Assembly: GCA_003164675.1 (NCBI GenBank) | Contig: PLTX01000031.1 | Span: forward strand, 1-35,739 | Length of the DNA stretch: 35,739 bases | Reading direction: 5' to 3' | Origin: Verrucomicrobiota bacterium | Lineage (GTDB): Bacteria; Verrucomicrobiota; Verrucomicrobiia; Palsa-1439 | Part shown: piece after piece, positions 8,259 to 15,054 of the stretch | Layout of the letters: each line of letters starts with the position of its first letter | How positions within the stretch are numbered: the first letter of the stretch is position 1 | The notes under the pieces: generated by a model | The model's database searches: none | What the model saw: the letters and a program-made list of their open reading frames with translations, nothing else | What the model was told of the DNA's origin: nothing | Position numbers and translations under genes: made by a program

Positions 8259-9113
8259 TCAAACCTTCACGGTTTCTAACTCGAATTTGCGTTCGTCTAG
8301 AACTGTTTTCTCCAAGAGGACGTGCTGCAAGCGAGACTCTGTCAATGCACGGCGCACGGAGTTCTCTGTTACATCCGAGCACCTCCAACCCAATATGACT
8401 TTAGTAATCAGTTGCGGCTGGATCTTCAGAAAATAGTGTGTGGCATCATCGTGTCTGTCCACATGGCATTTCTGCAATGGGAAAAATTGTCGCCACTCTT
8501 GTTCATACTGCCAGTGCGAGCTCTTCGTCGTCACTAGTTCCTTGGTGTATTGCTTGTATTCCTCGCTGTCCGGCAGCCAAGCTAGATCAAGCTTCACTCT
8601 TTCGGAGTCGTAGGCCACCTTCCAGAGTCTTTCGGTGACACTTAGCGGCGGGTGGTCTGTTGTCAAGCCGACGACTAGTCCTGTGTGGCCATCGGAATAG
8701 TGAGACCACATCAAAATGTCCTTATCTTTTTCTGACAAACACAGCAAGCCGATGTCCTTGCTCAGATTGACCAAGTGGATTGTCCGCAGCACCTTAACAA
8801 CAATCGGAAGCCCTCCCTTCAGGAATTCCTGGGCCTGACTTGTTTTCTGCTCCCGCATGTAGTGATCGAATTCCGTTTTGCTTCCGCTAAACGTTCCTGC
8901 GGCCATGTGCACAGGATAGGCATGACTCAGAAAGGCCGGATCTGTTAGCATTCGCTCGATGTGCTGAAGAGGGATGGTCCCAACGATCTGTGGGGTAAAT
9001 TCGAAAGGATCGTTGAATTCAATTGGTGGCGTGACCTTGATCCGTAGCGACTCCAAGATGTCGACGCCCCGTGGACTACAGTACTTGTAGAGAATCATGG
9101 CTGCAGCCGGCAT
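8259..9113 (-). CDS. DUF2971 domain protein at the tail of the BMC operon
   Basis: The 284-residue protein has the DUF2971 pattern in order: ILYKYCSPRG, the FNDPFEFTP motif, GLLCLSEKDKDILMWSHYSDGHTG near the middle, VAYDSERV, and HWQYEQEWRQFF. The domain is common in bacterial accessory and suspected phage-defence loci, and its biochemistry is not settled. The ATG at 9113 shares its A with the TAA of the HicB-like gene (TAATG), the same tight coupling as in the BMC genes, so it is probably co-transcribed with them. A second ATG at 9098 (MILYKY) is also possible. AT content is somewhat higher than in the BMC genes, hinting at separate origin. A role in the compartment is not implied by the domain. 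Confidence 0.85.
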   Translation of the reverse strand: MPAAAMILYKYCSPRGVDILESLRIKVTPPIEFNDPFEFTPQIVGTIPLQHIERMLTDPAFLSHAYPVHMAAGTFSGSKTEFDHYMREQKTSQAQEFLKGGLPIVVKVLRTIHLVNLSKDIGLLCLSEKDKDILMWSHYSDGHTGLVVGLTTDHPPLSVTERLWKVAYDSERVKLDLAWLPDSEEYKQYTKELVTTKSSHWQYEQEWRQFFPLQKCHVDRHDDATHYFLKIQPQLITKVILGWRCSDVTENSVRRALTESRLQHVLLEKTVLDERKFELETVKV

Positions 9114-9313
9114 TATAGCGCGGAGACGATGTTGAGTTCGACGTAGTCGTCGTTGACAGCGGTGCAGGGGCAGAGTTCGATGCGGTAACGGATTTCGTCG
9201 CGGAGGGAATCGAGGGCGTTGGTAGCGCTGAGGCCCGTCGCGCGGCACTGCAGGCTTTCGCATTCGGCGACGAAGCCGTCGCTGCCGGACTCCACTGTGA
9301 CATCGAATCGCAC
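9113..9313 (-). CDS. HicB-like small protein following BMC-P genes
   Basis: The 66 residues match the HicB antitoxin beta-alpha-beta-alpha fold: MRFDVTVESGSDGFVAECES, then LSATNALDSLRDEIRYRIE. There is no C-terminal DNA-binding (RHH or HTH) extension, and no HicA toxin gene (small, with the SGSH motif) is next to it. It begins 12 bases after the third pentamer gene and overlaps DUF2971 by one base. In this setting a free-standing HicB-fold protein may be a regulator, a structural helper or a cargo, all of which are guesses. It is unlikely to be spurious, because the frame ends exactly at a coupled start and the fold pattern is good. Confidence 0.7.
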   Translation of the reverse strand: MRFDVTVESGSDGFVAECESLQCRATGLSATNALDSLRDEIRYRIELCPCTAVNDDYVELNIVSAL

Positions 9314-9325
9314 GCCGACAGAAAT

Positions 9326-9598
9326 TTACGCCTCGGAGTCGACGCGGTCAACGATGCCGATGATGATCGAGCGGAGCGGGGCCTTGTCGTTCTTGACCAC
9401 CTGGCGGGCGGAATTTCCCTCATCGATGACCAGCACGCGTTCGCCAACACCCGCGCTCACGCCGCCGTCGATGGCGATGAGATAGCCGCCGGGTTTGCCG
9501 GCGAAATCCTCCTTCTCGACGATGAGCAGCTTCTTGCCGTCGTAGAACGGATGATTGATCGTCGAGACGATATTCCCTCTGACGGTTCCAAGGATCAT
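9326..9598 (-). CDS. BMC-P shell pentamer protein (EutN/CcmL family), third copy
   Basis: This 90-residue Pfam EutN_CcmL protein begins MILGTVRGNIVSTINHP and continues with KKLLIVEKEDF, GYLIAIDGGVSAGVGERVLVI and GNSARQVV, then IIGIVDRVD. It forms pentamers that cap the vertices of the icosahedral shell. The ATG overlaps the stop of the preceding pentamer gene (ATGA), so translation is coupled. Three distinct BMC-P paralogues in one operon is the pattern known from the Haliangium-type shell, where they differ in sequence but occupy equivalent vertices. Confidence 0.95.
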   Translation of the reverse strand: MILGTVRGNIVSTINHPFYDGKKLLIVEKEDFAGKPGGYLIAIDGGVSAGVGERVLVIDEGNSARQVVKNDKAPLRSIIIGIVDRVDSEA

Positions 9599-9867
9599 GA
9601 TTCGTGATACAGTTCGTCGACGATCCCGATAATGGTGTGATCGACGGGCACAAACCACGGTTCCAACGCGAGCGCGGCTTCGCGTCCGCCTTCAAAGTAG
9701 ATGAGTTCGCCGGGGCCCGCCATCCGCGTCGAATCGCACGCGACCAGTGGCTCGCCTTTGACATTGCCCTGCTTGTCGAGCGGCTGAACCCAGAGCATCG
9801 GGACGCCTTCGAGACCCTTGTACACGACGCAAGGCGTGAGCGTGCCGATGACCTTGCCGAGGAGCAT
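9595..9867 (-). CDS. BMC-P shell pentamer protein (EutN/CcmL family), second copy
   Basis: The 90-residue protein starts MLLGKVIGTLTPCVVYKGL and has the EutN_CcmL features: LWVQPLDKQG, ACDSTRMAGPGELIYFEGG and the ending HTIIGIVDELY. It is the most divergent of the three pentamers here, with REAALALEPWFVPVD in place of the GSSARQ motif near the subunit interface. Its ATG overlaps the TAA of the BMC-T gene by one base (TAATG), and its own stop overlaps the next ATG. There is no independent ribosome site, so output depends on the upstream BMC-T gene. Confidence 0.94.
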   Translation of the reverse strand: MLLGKVIGTLTPCVVYKGLEGVPMLWVQPLDKQGNVKGEPLVACDSTRMAGPGELIYFEGGREAALALEPWFVPVDHTIIGIVDELYHES

Positions 9868-10481
9868 TACGACGCCTCCTCGCCTTCGAGTTCGTGCACC
9901 TTCGCGTCGTTGTAGCGCGTGGTCTGGTCGAGTTGCTGGGAAATGACCTCGTGGGGCCGCGCGATGATGCGGTGATGCGTGAACGCCTGGCGACCGCGCA
10001 GAAAGTCGTTGGCGATGGTCATCGCGGCCTGGACCTCGTGCAACTCGCCCGCATAGACACTGATGGCTTTACCCGACATTTCGTATTCTGCGAGCCGCAA
10101 TTCCACCAACTGCACTTCGGTGCCTTTCACCGCGACTTCGGCGGCGCGAACGTTGGCGGCGATGGTATCGGTTTCCAAAATCGCGACCGTCTGTTGTTCG
10201 GTACCGGTGCGCCGACCAAGCACGGCGTCGTGCACTTTCGGGTGAACATCGGGCAGGAACGCGTGGTCGAGCACGCTGCCCGCGCCGATGGTGAGCGCTT
10301 CGGTGAGCGATTCGCTGACGCTGCCCGTGGTGCCGCCGAAAATGGTCAGGTAGCGGCCGCCGCTGACCGTGCCGCCTTTGATCATCGCAATCGGGGCCTT
10401 CTTCAGGATCGCGTCGGTGGTGTAGATACCATCCGCGATGCTGCGGAATTCGACGACCGCGATGGCGGGGTATTTCTTCAC
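9867..10481 (-). CDS. BMC-T trimeric tandem-domain shell protein (single-layer type)
   Basis: There are two BMC domains (Pfam BMC) in 204 residues. The first is YPAIAVVEFRSIADG then TTDAILKKAPIAMIKG and GGRYLTIFGGTTGSV. The second is QTVAILETDTIAANVRAAEVAV, then KAISVYAGELHEVQAAM. Trimers of such proteins tile as pseudohexamers in the facets and usually carry the larger pores. From memory the layout matches the single-layer BMC-T (BMC-T1) of the Haliangium ochraceum shell. The start is a GTG at 10481 that overlaps the TGA of the dehydrogenase gene (GTGA). Longer in-frame sequence upstream runs antiparallel in sense with the dehydrogenase and is not coding. Confidence 0.93.
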   Translation of the reverse strand: MKKYPAIAVVEFRSIADGIYTTDAILKKAPIAMIKGGTVSGGRYLTIFGGTTGSVSESLTEALTIGAGSVLDHAFLPDVHPKVHDAVLGRRTGTEQQTVAILETDTIAANVRAAEVAVKGTEVQLVELRLAEYEMSGKAISVYAGELHEVQAAMTIANDFLRGRQAFTHHRIIARPHEVISQQLDQTTRYNDAKVHELEGEEAS

Positions 10482-11923
10482 ACAATCCTGAACGCCCCGA
10501 CCAGCGTGCAGCGCCGCCAGCGCGAGAAACTTCTTGGCGTGGTCATGCCTTCGCCCGTCGGACTGGCAATCGTGAACGACGTCGGGCCTTCGCCCTTGAA
10601 ACCGAGCCCCGCCAGCGCCGGCCCGTTTTTCACGAAAATGCTGGCGTTGCATTCGCACGCCATGCGGCTGAGGTTCGAGAGATTGTCCGAGTGCATGGTG
10701 AACGTGTGTCGGCGCGGATGCTCCAACTGCAGCGCGAAGTCGATGCCTTCGTCCGCGTCGCGCACGCGCGTGACCGGGAAGATCGGCATCATCTGCTCGG
10801 TCCACAGCAATGGGTGGTCGTGGTCCACTTCGCAGATGCCAAGGCGGATGCTGTCGTCGCAACGGATTCCCGCTTTCTGCAGAATGACGCTGGCATTCTT
10901 GCCGATGAGCGAACGTTCGATGTGAGCTTCCTGGCGCGGGCCTTCGGTTTTCGTAAATATGACCTTCTCGACGGCGGGCAACTGCTCTTTGGTGATCAGG
11001 TACGCGCCGTTGTAGGTCATCGCCTTGATGAGTTTGTCGGCGACGCTCGAAACGACCAGGCACTCCTTTTCGTCGGCGCAGATGATATTGTTGTCGAACG
11101 ACGCGCCGAAGACGACGTCGCGCGCCGCGCGGTCGATGTCAGCCGATTCATCCACGATAGCGGGTGGATTGCCCGGCCCGGCGCAGATCGCCCGCTTGCC
11201 GCTGGCCATGGCGACTTTCACGACGGCACCACCACCGGTAACGACGACGAGACGCGCGCCGGGATGCTTCATCAATGCCTGCGCGCTTTCGACCGTCGGG
11301 TTCGCGACACACGTGATGAGATTGCGTGGTCCACCAGCCGCGACGATGGCTTTGTTGATCAGCGCGACGTTGTGACAGGAGACGCGTTTGGCGTTCGGGT
11401 GAACGTTGAACACGACCGCGTTGCCCGCCGCGAGCATCGCAATCGTGTTGTTGATGATTGTCGAGGTCGGGTTGGTTGTCGGAGTGATGGCGGCGACGAC
11501 ACCGAACGGCGCGGCTTCGGTCAACATGAGGCCGTCGTCGCCCGTGACGGCATTCGAGAGCAGATCCTCCGTGCCCGGTGTCTTTTCTGTGACGAGTTGG
11601 TTCTTGAGAATCTTGTCCTCGTAACGACCGAGCCCGGTTTCCTCGTAGGCCATGCGCGCCAGCGCATTGCCGTGCTCGCGCATTGACTGGCGGATGGACG
11701 CGATGATGTCGTTGCGCTTCTTCAATCCCAACTGGTCGAACTGGCAGAAGGCGACACTCGCGGCCTTCACCGCCTCGTCGATGGTGTCGAAGATGCCGAT
11801 GTCGCGCAACGGAGCGGGGGAGGAGCCCGACGATGATGCCGGGGCGGACGCGCCGCCGCGTCCCGTCAGGTCCGTGACGATGCGCTGCGCAATTAGCTCG
11901 ATTTCCTGGTCGCTGAGGGCCAT
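10478..11923 (-). CDS. BMC-associated CoA-acylating aldehyde dehydrogenase with N-terminal encapsulation peptide
   Basis: This 481-residue EutE/PduP-type enzyme oxidises aldehyde plus CoA and NAD+ to acyl-CoA, here most likely acetaldehyde to acetyl-CoA. Residues 1-22 (MALSDQEIELIAQRIVTDLT) form an amphipathic helix, followed by an Ala/Ser/Pro/Gly linker to about residue 42. That is the classic encapsulation peptide which directs the enzyme into the shell. The catalytic domain starts at FDTIDEAVKAA and has AAITPTTNPTSTIINN, the FDNNIICADEKE motif with the catalytic Cys, and a normal end at FRIV. A clear AAAGGA precedes the ATG. It sits between shell genes, four bases after BMC-P1's stop and overlapping BMC-T. 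Confidence 0.96.
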   Translation of the reverse strand: MALSDQEIELIAQRIVTDLTGRGGASAPASSSGSSPAPLRDIGIFDTIDEAVKAASVAFCQFDQLGLKKRNDIIASIRQSMREHGNALARMAYEETGLGRYEDKILKNQLVTEKTPGTEDLLSNAVTGDDGLMLTEAAPFGVVAAITPTTNPTSTIINNTIAMLAAGNAVVFNVHPNAKRVSCHNVALINKAIVAAGGPRNLITCVANPTVESAQALMKHPGARLVVVTGGGAVVKVAMASGKRAICAGPGNPPAIVDESADIDRAARDVVFGASFDNNIICADEKECLVVSSVADKLIKAMTYNGAYLITKEQLPAVEKVIFTKTEGPRQEAHIERSLIGKNASVILQKAGIRCDDSIRLGICEVDHDHPLLWTEQMMPIFPVTRVRDADEGIDFALQLEHPRRHTFTMHSDNLSNLSRMACECNASIFVKNGPALAGLGFKGEGPTSFTIASPTGEGMTTPRSFSRWRRCTLVGAFRIV

Positions 11924-11927
11924 GGCG

Positions 11928-12218
11928 TCAATCCTTTCGATACTTCTCGGTGCCGCCGATTTCCCATGTATCCACGATCGCCATGATGACGGCGTCGCAG
12001 GGGCGATCCTTGGTGGCGAGGGTCTGGCGGGCCGAACTGCCGGTGGCGACGAGCACCAGCTCGCCCGGGCCGACGCCCACAGCGTCGACCGCCACGACCT
12101 GGCCGCCGGTTTCCTTGCCCTCGGTGTCCACGTGCTTGACGAGCATGAACTTCAGGCCGTCCATGCTGGACTCCTTGCGCGTGGCGACGACGGTGCCGAC
12201 AACTTTGCCAAGATTCAT
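11928..12218 (-). CDS. BMC-P shell pentamer protein (EutN/CcmL family), first copy
   Basis: The 96-residue protein begins [18 protein letters not shown] and continues [40 protein letters not shown] and [10 protein letters not shown], ending KYRKD. It is the best match of the three to the typical EutN/CcmL consensus and, from memory, to the BMC-P used in the Haliangium synthetic shells. Pentamers close the twelve vertices, so few copies are needed per shell. The gene has its own strong GGGAGG site and is preceded by a stable hairpin after the BMC-H gene, which may adjust its expression. Confidence 0.96.
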   Translation of the reverse strand: MNLGKVVGTVVATRKESSMDGLKFMLVKHVDTEGKETGGQVVAVDAVGVGPGELVLVATGSSARQTLATKDRPCDAVIMAIVDTWEIGGTEKYRKD

Positions 12219-12236
12219 AAACAGAACCTCCCGTCA

Positions 12237-12260
12237 GGGACGGAGCATGAGCCCCGCCCC
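12237..12260 (-). promoter_or_regulatory. Intercistronic hairpin between BMC-H and BMC-P1
   Basis: In the transcript this 24-base stretch folds into a ten-base-pair stem (eight Watson-Crick pairs and two G-U) with a four-base TCAT loop. It lies after the BMC-H stop and ends 18 bases before the BMC-P1 start, just ahead of its GGGAGG ribosome site. No run of U follows, so it is not a standard intrinsic terminator. A role in RNA stability or partial polarity, making hexamer more abundant than pentamer, is an inference. Confidence 0.6.
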
Positions 12261-12278
12261 TGCGGTTAAATGTCCAAT

Positions 12279-12575
12279 TTACTTCTTGGCAGCTTTGGCG
12301 CCGCGTCCCAGCGGGATGACGTCGTCAACGTTTTGGTGCGGACGCGCGATGACGTGGACCGCCACGACTTCGCCCACGCGGCTGGCGGCGGTGCGGCCGG
12401 CATCGGTCGCAGCCTTGACCGCAGCCACATCGCCACGAACGACGGCGGTGACGTAACCGCCACCCGTCTTCTCGTAGCTGACAAGCTCGACTTTTGCCGC
12501 TTTGACCATTGCGTCGGCCCCTTCCACCATCGCGGCGAAGGAACGCGCTTCCAATAGACCTAATGCATCTGCCAT
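12279..12575 (-). CDS. BMC-H hexameric shell protein
   Basis: This single BMC domain of 98 residues reads [20 protein letters not shown], then [39 protein letters not shown] and [14 protein letters not shown], with a short Lys-rich tail. Hexamers form most of the facet area, with the pore at the KTGGG turn. It has the strongest ribosome site of the operon (AAGGAG, 8 bases before ATG), which fits its need for the highest copy number. By memory it is very close to the Haliangium ochraceum BMC-H. It is the only hexamer gene in the window. Confidence 0.98.
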   Translation of the reverse strand: MADALGLLEARSFAAMVEGADAMVKAAKVELVSYEKTGGGYVTAVVRGDVAAVKAATDAGRTAASRVGEVVAVHVIARPHQNVDDVIPLGRGAKAAKK

Positions 12576-12619
12576 GTCTGTGTCTCCTTACGTTATTGTG
12601 ATCATTCTAAAATCGTTGT

Positions 12620-13255
12620 CTAACTACCGCCACTACCCTTCATCTCGCGGCCGGTAACGCTATTGATGGCCTGCTCGGCGGCCTTGGCAGCCACGTCGAT
12701 GTCTTTCTCATCCCCGCCGAGGTACATGCGGCCAAAACTGCCGAACGCGCGGATTTCGAGGATGTTGATCTCCGCGGCCTTTTCCGCCTCGTTCGCGGCA
12801 AAGGCGGCGTAGGCGGCCGGCGCAAGTTCCATGGTGAACAGTGTGTGCCCGGGGAGGATCATGTTGCCGTGGCGCGTGCGATTGATGAGCATCGTGTGAT
12901 AATCGTCGATGCGGCGGATAACGCTGCTGCTGAAAATCTGCGGTTTGTAACGCCCTTCTTCCTTCAGGTCGAGCGCCTGAAGAATGGCAGCGCCGGCCTG
13001 ACGTACATCCGCCTGTGATTCGGAATGGATTTCGAGCATCCCATACAAACGCTCGATGATCTGCATGCCAGGCGTGACCTTGGTGGATTTCAGGGCCACG
13101 TCGGTGACGCGATTGATTTCCATCCCCGGCGAAATTTCGACGAAGAGCGAAGCCTGGCCGGCGATGGGCAGGAAGCCCTGCGATACCGTGGCAAAAAACG
13201 ATGCCACCTGCGGTTGCAAACTATCGAGAAAAATGTACGAGCGTAAATCGGCCAT
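12620..13255 (-). CDS. BMC-T trimeric shell protein (permuted, probably double-layer type)
   Basis: The 211-residue protein starts MADLRSYIFLDSLQPQVASF and contains two BMC-fold halves: ASLFVEISPGMEINRVTDVA with VTPGMQIIERLYGMLEIHSE, and HTLFTMELAPAAYAAFAANE with INILEIRAFGSFGRMYLGG. The order of elements and the opening sequence resemble, from memory, the Haliangium BMC-T (HO_3341) whose trimers stack face to face into gated double layers. If so, it would provide the large gated pores for cofactors such as CoA and NAD. AAAGGAA precedes the ATG, and the gene follows the aldolase fusion by 18 bases. Confidence 0.93.
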   Translation of the reverse strand: MADLRSYIFLDSLQPQVASFFATVSQGFLPIAGQASLFVEISPGMEINRVTDVALKSTKVTPGMQIIERLYGMLEIHSESQADVRQAGAAILQALDLKEEGRYKPQIFSSSVIRRIDDYHTMLINRTRHGNMILPGHTLFTMELAPAAYAAFAANEAEKAAEINILEIRAFGSFGRMYLGGDEKDIDVAAKAAEQAINSVTGREMKGSGGS

Positions 13256-13273
13256 GATGCATTCCTTTCTTCG

Positions 13274-14584
13274 TCAATATTTCGCGCCTTCGCCGGAAAT
13301 CACTCCGCCGGCAGCTTCCTTCAGAATTTTTACACCGCCGGACGTGCCGATGCGCGTGGCACCCGCGGCGACCATTTTCAGCAAATCCGCCAGCGACCGT
13401 ACACCACCCGACGCCTTCACGCCAAGTCCCTTGTCGCGAACGATGCGGCTCATCAGCGACACGTCCTCCACGGTCGCGCCTCCCGAACTGAAACCGGTGG
13501 AAGTCTTTACGAAGTCGGCGTGGGCTTTCACGGATAATTCGCACGCGCGCGCCTTCTCTTCATTGGTGAGGAGTGACGTTTCCAGGATTACCTTGGTTTT
13601 GGCGCTGCCGTCGCGGCAGGCCTCAACCACGCCCCGGATATCGCGCAGCACCAGTTCGTCGTCGCCGCTTTTTAGTGCGCCGACATTGATGACCATGTCG
13701 ATTTCCTTCGCACCCTGGCGGATCGCGGCGCGCGCCTCCATGGCCTTCGTCTCGGGCGGCTGCGCCCCGAGCGGGAAACCGACGACACAGCAGACTTTCA
13801 CACTCGTGCCGTCGAGCGCCTGGCGGGCAAACGAAACCCAGGTCGGGTTCACGCATACCGAGTAGAATTTGTTCTGGCGCGCCTCGCGGCAGAGTTGCTC
13901 GATATCGGCGCGGGTCGTGTCGGGCCGCAACACGGTGTGATCGATGAGTTGCGCAATCTGGGATGGGGAAAGGCGCGTTCTTGGCGTCGTGGCGGCGATG
14001 GGCGGATTGCCCTGCGCGGCGAGCAGTTCCTGGACGCGTTTGGCGATGCGTTCGAGGTCGGTTTGTGAGGCATTCACGCGCGGGTCTCCAATCGCGGCCA
14101 ACAATGTCGCTTGGTGCGCTCCGACTCCGATGGGTCCGTCCTCGATTTCATTGATCAGTTGTACACGCTTTCGGTGCCGCTCTTCAACACATTCACCCGC
14201 CAGAAAAGTTTCCACGATTTGCTTCGCCGTCTCGAAATCGGTCTGGCCCGAGCCGAGAGTGAGCACGTTGGCATCATTGTGCTCCCGCGAATTCTTCGCG
14301 AGCGCAACACTGTAACACGCCGCGGCGCGCACGCCACGGACTTTGTTGGCGGCCATGGCCGAACCGATGCCGGCGCCATCCACCACGACGCCGCGGTCAC
14401 AGGAGCCACTCGCCACCAGCCGCGCGACGGTGTAGGCAATACGCGGATAATCGACTGCGTCCTTGCTGTGCGTGCCGCAATCCTGCACGAAATAGCCGCG
14501 ACTTTGCAAGTAACTGAGAAGCTGGTTCTTCAGATCGAGCCCGCCATGATCCGAACCGACAGCAATCTTAATGTTTTTACCCAT
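13274..14584 (-). CDS. RpiB-like / deoxyribose-phosphate aldolase (DeoC) fusion, BMC cargo
   Basis: This is one 436-residue chain. Residues 1-148 are RpiB/LacAB-like ([39 protein letters not shown]). Residues 205-436 are DeoC with all key residues: Asp296 and the following INVGALKSG, Schiff-base Lys360 in VKTSTGF, and Lys390 in GVKASGG. DeoC splits 2-deoxyribose-5-phosphate into acetaldehyde and glyceraldehyde-3-phosphate. The RpiB half has Asp69 where E. coli RpiB has catalytic Cys66, and Ser75 where the mycobacterial type has Glu, so its reaction is uncertain. Between the domains, [17 protein letters not shown] (176-192) looks like an encapsulation peptide. The start MGKNIK at 14584 is the usual RpiB start. 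An ATG at 14644 would add 20 residues. It is the first gene of the BMC operon. Confidence 0.95.
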   Translation of the reverse strand: MGKNIKIAVGSDHGGLDLKNQLLSYLQSRGYFVQDCGTHSKDAVDYPRIAYTVARLVASGSCDRGVVVDGAGIGSAMAANKVRGVRAAACYSVALAKNSREHNDANVLTLGSGQTDFETAKQIVETFLAGECVEERHRKRVQLINEIEDGPIGVGAHQATLLAAIGDPRVNASQTDLERIAKRVQELLAAQGNPPIAATTPRTRLSPSQIAQLIDHTVLRPDTTRADIEQLCREARQNKFYSVCVNPTWVSFARQALDGTSVKVCCVVGFPLGAQPPETKAMEARAAIRQGAKEIDMVINVGALKSGDDELVLRDIRGVVEACRDGSAKTKVILETSLLTNEEKARACELSVKAHADFVKTSTGFSSGGATVEDVSLMSRIVRDKGLGVKASGGVRSLADLLKMVAAGATRIGTSGGVKILKEAAGGVISGEGAKY

Positions 14585-14745
14585 CTGGCTGTCAACTTTT
14601 TTTTCATATTCGCCGGACAAAAGCAAGAGATGATTGATGGACATCAAACCGGGTGCGCCTTAAGAAGCTGAAAATCAGAGGCATGCGGAGATGATTGTGT
14701 CGGAGAGGATGAAAGAAGTATTACCAAAGCGACTGCATTTTCGTC

Positions 14746-14916
14746 ATGGCAGAAGCATTGATCGTTTTCGCGTTTGTGATGTACTTCGACACGGTTGTGC
14801 GATACCTGTGCCTTCGCGCAGAAGCCCGCCGATTTTGCGCCCTGGGGCGTCAACGAAGGTATCGCGACGCCATGCGCCGCGTCCGCAAGCGCAGCAAAGC
14901 CCCCATCTTCGAGTAG
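14746..14916 (+). CDS. Possible small single-span membrane protein (56 residues)
   Basis: A short frame runs from ATG 14746 to TAG 14914-14916. It encodes an N-terminal hydrophobic helix (ALIVFAFVMYFDTVVRYL) followed by a strongly basic tail (RRFCALGRQRRYRDAMRRVR). The helix-plus-basic-tail layout is like that of many real small membrane proteins. No ribosome site is visible, and I recognise no family. It is divergent from the BMC operon and ends just before the promoter of the YXWV-type gene. A chance frame in GC-rich sequence is a real alternative. The rest of 14645-15054 holds that promoter and, presumably, the BMC operon promoter, for which I see no convincing boxes. Confidence 0.4.
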   Translation: MAEALIVFAFVMYFDTVVRYLCLRAEARRFCALGRQRRYRDAMRRVRKRSKAPIFE

Positions 14917-14929
14917 CGCTTCTCCCGCA

Positions 14930-14958
14930 TTGCACACAGTCGGTGGGAGGACTACAAT
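14930..14958 (+). promoter_or_regulatory. Sigma70-type promoter for the YXWV-type secreted protein
   Basis: TTGCAC (14930-14935) and TACAAT (14953-14958) are exactly 17 bases apart, a near-consensus vegetative promoter. Transcription would start about 14965, giving a leader of about 90 bases before the ATG at 15055. It is the best promoter match in the window. Confidence 0.6.
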
Positions 14959-15054
14959 CGGTGTGATCCCTAACCGGTGGAAACCGTGTTGGAATTGCGG
15001 TGTTTACGTATCTTGAACGAGAAAACCAGAGCAGGTCTCAAAAGAATACAGCAC

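Noticed and set aside
9894-10925. Long open frames on the + strand across the BMC region (also 10691-11686 and 11652-12269)
   Set aside because: They are antisense to clear BMC-T, ALDH and BMC-P genes and show no motifs.
10482-11063. Upstream in-frame extension of the single-layer BMC-T gene
   Set aside because: It lies in another frame of the aldehyde dehydrogenase and is rich in Arg/His without BMC features. The GTG overlapping the dehydrogenase stop is the natural start.
14585-14644. Longer N-terminus of the RpiB-like/DeoC fusion as an extra targeting peptide
   Set aside because: The extra 20 residues ([20 protein letters not shown]) do not resemble the E-x-IA-x-R helix, and the RpiB family starts at MGKNIK. 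It remains possible but is not supported.
14977-15054. Upstream start for the YXWV-type protein
   Set aside because: It would put a charged stretch before the signal peptide. The ATG at 15055 gives a standard signal peptide and has a ribosome site.
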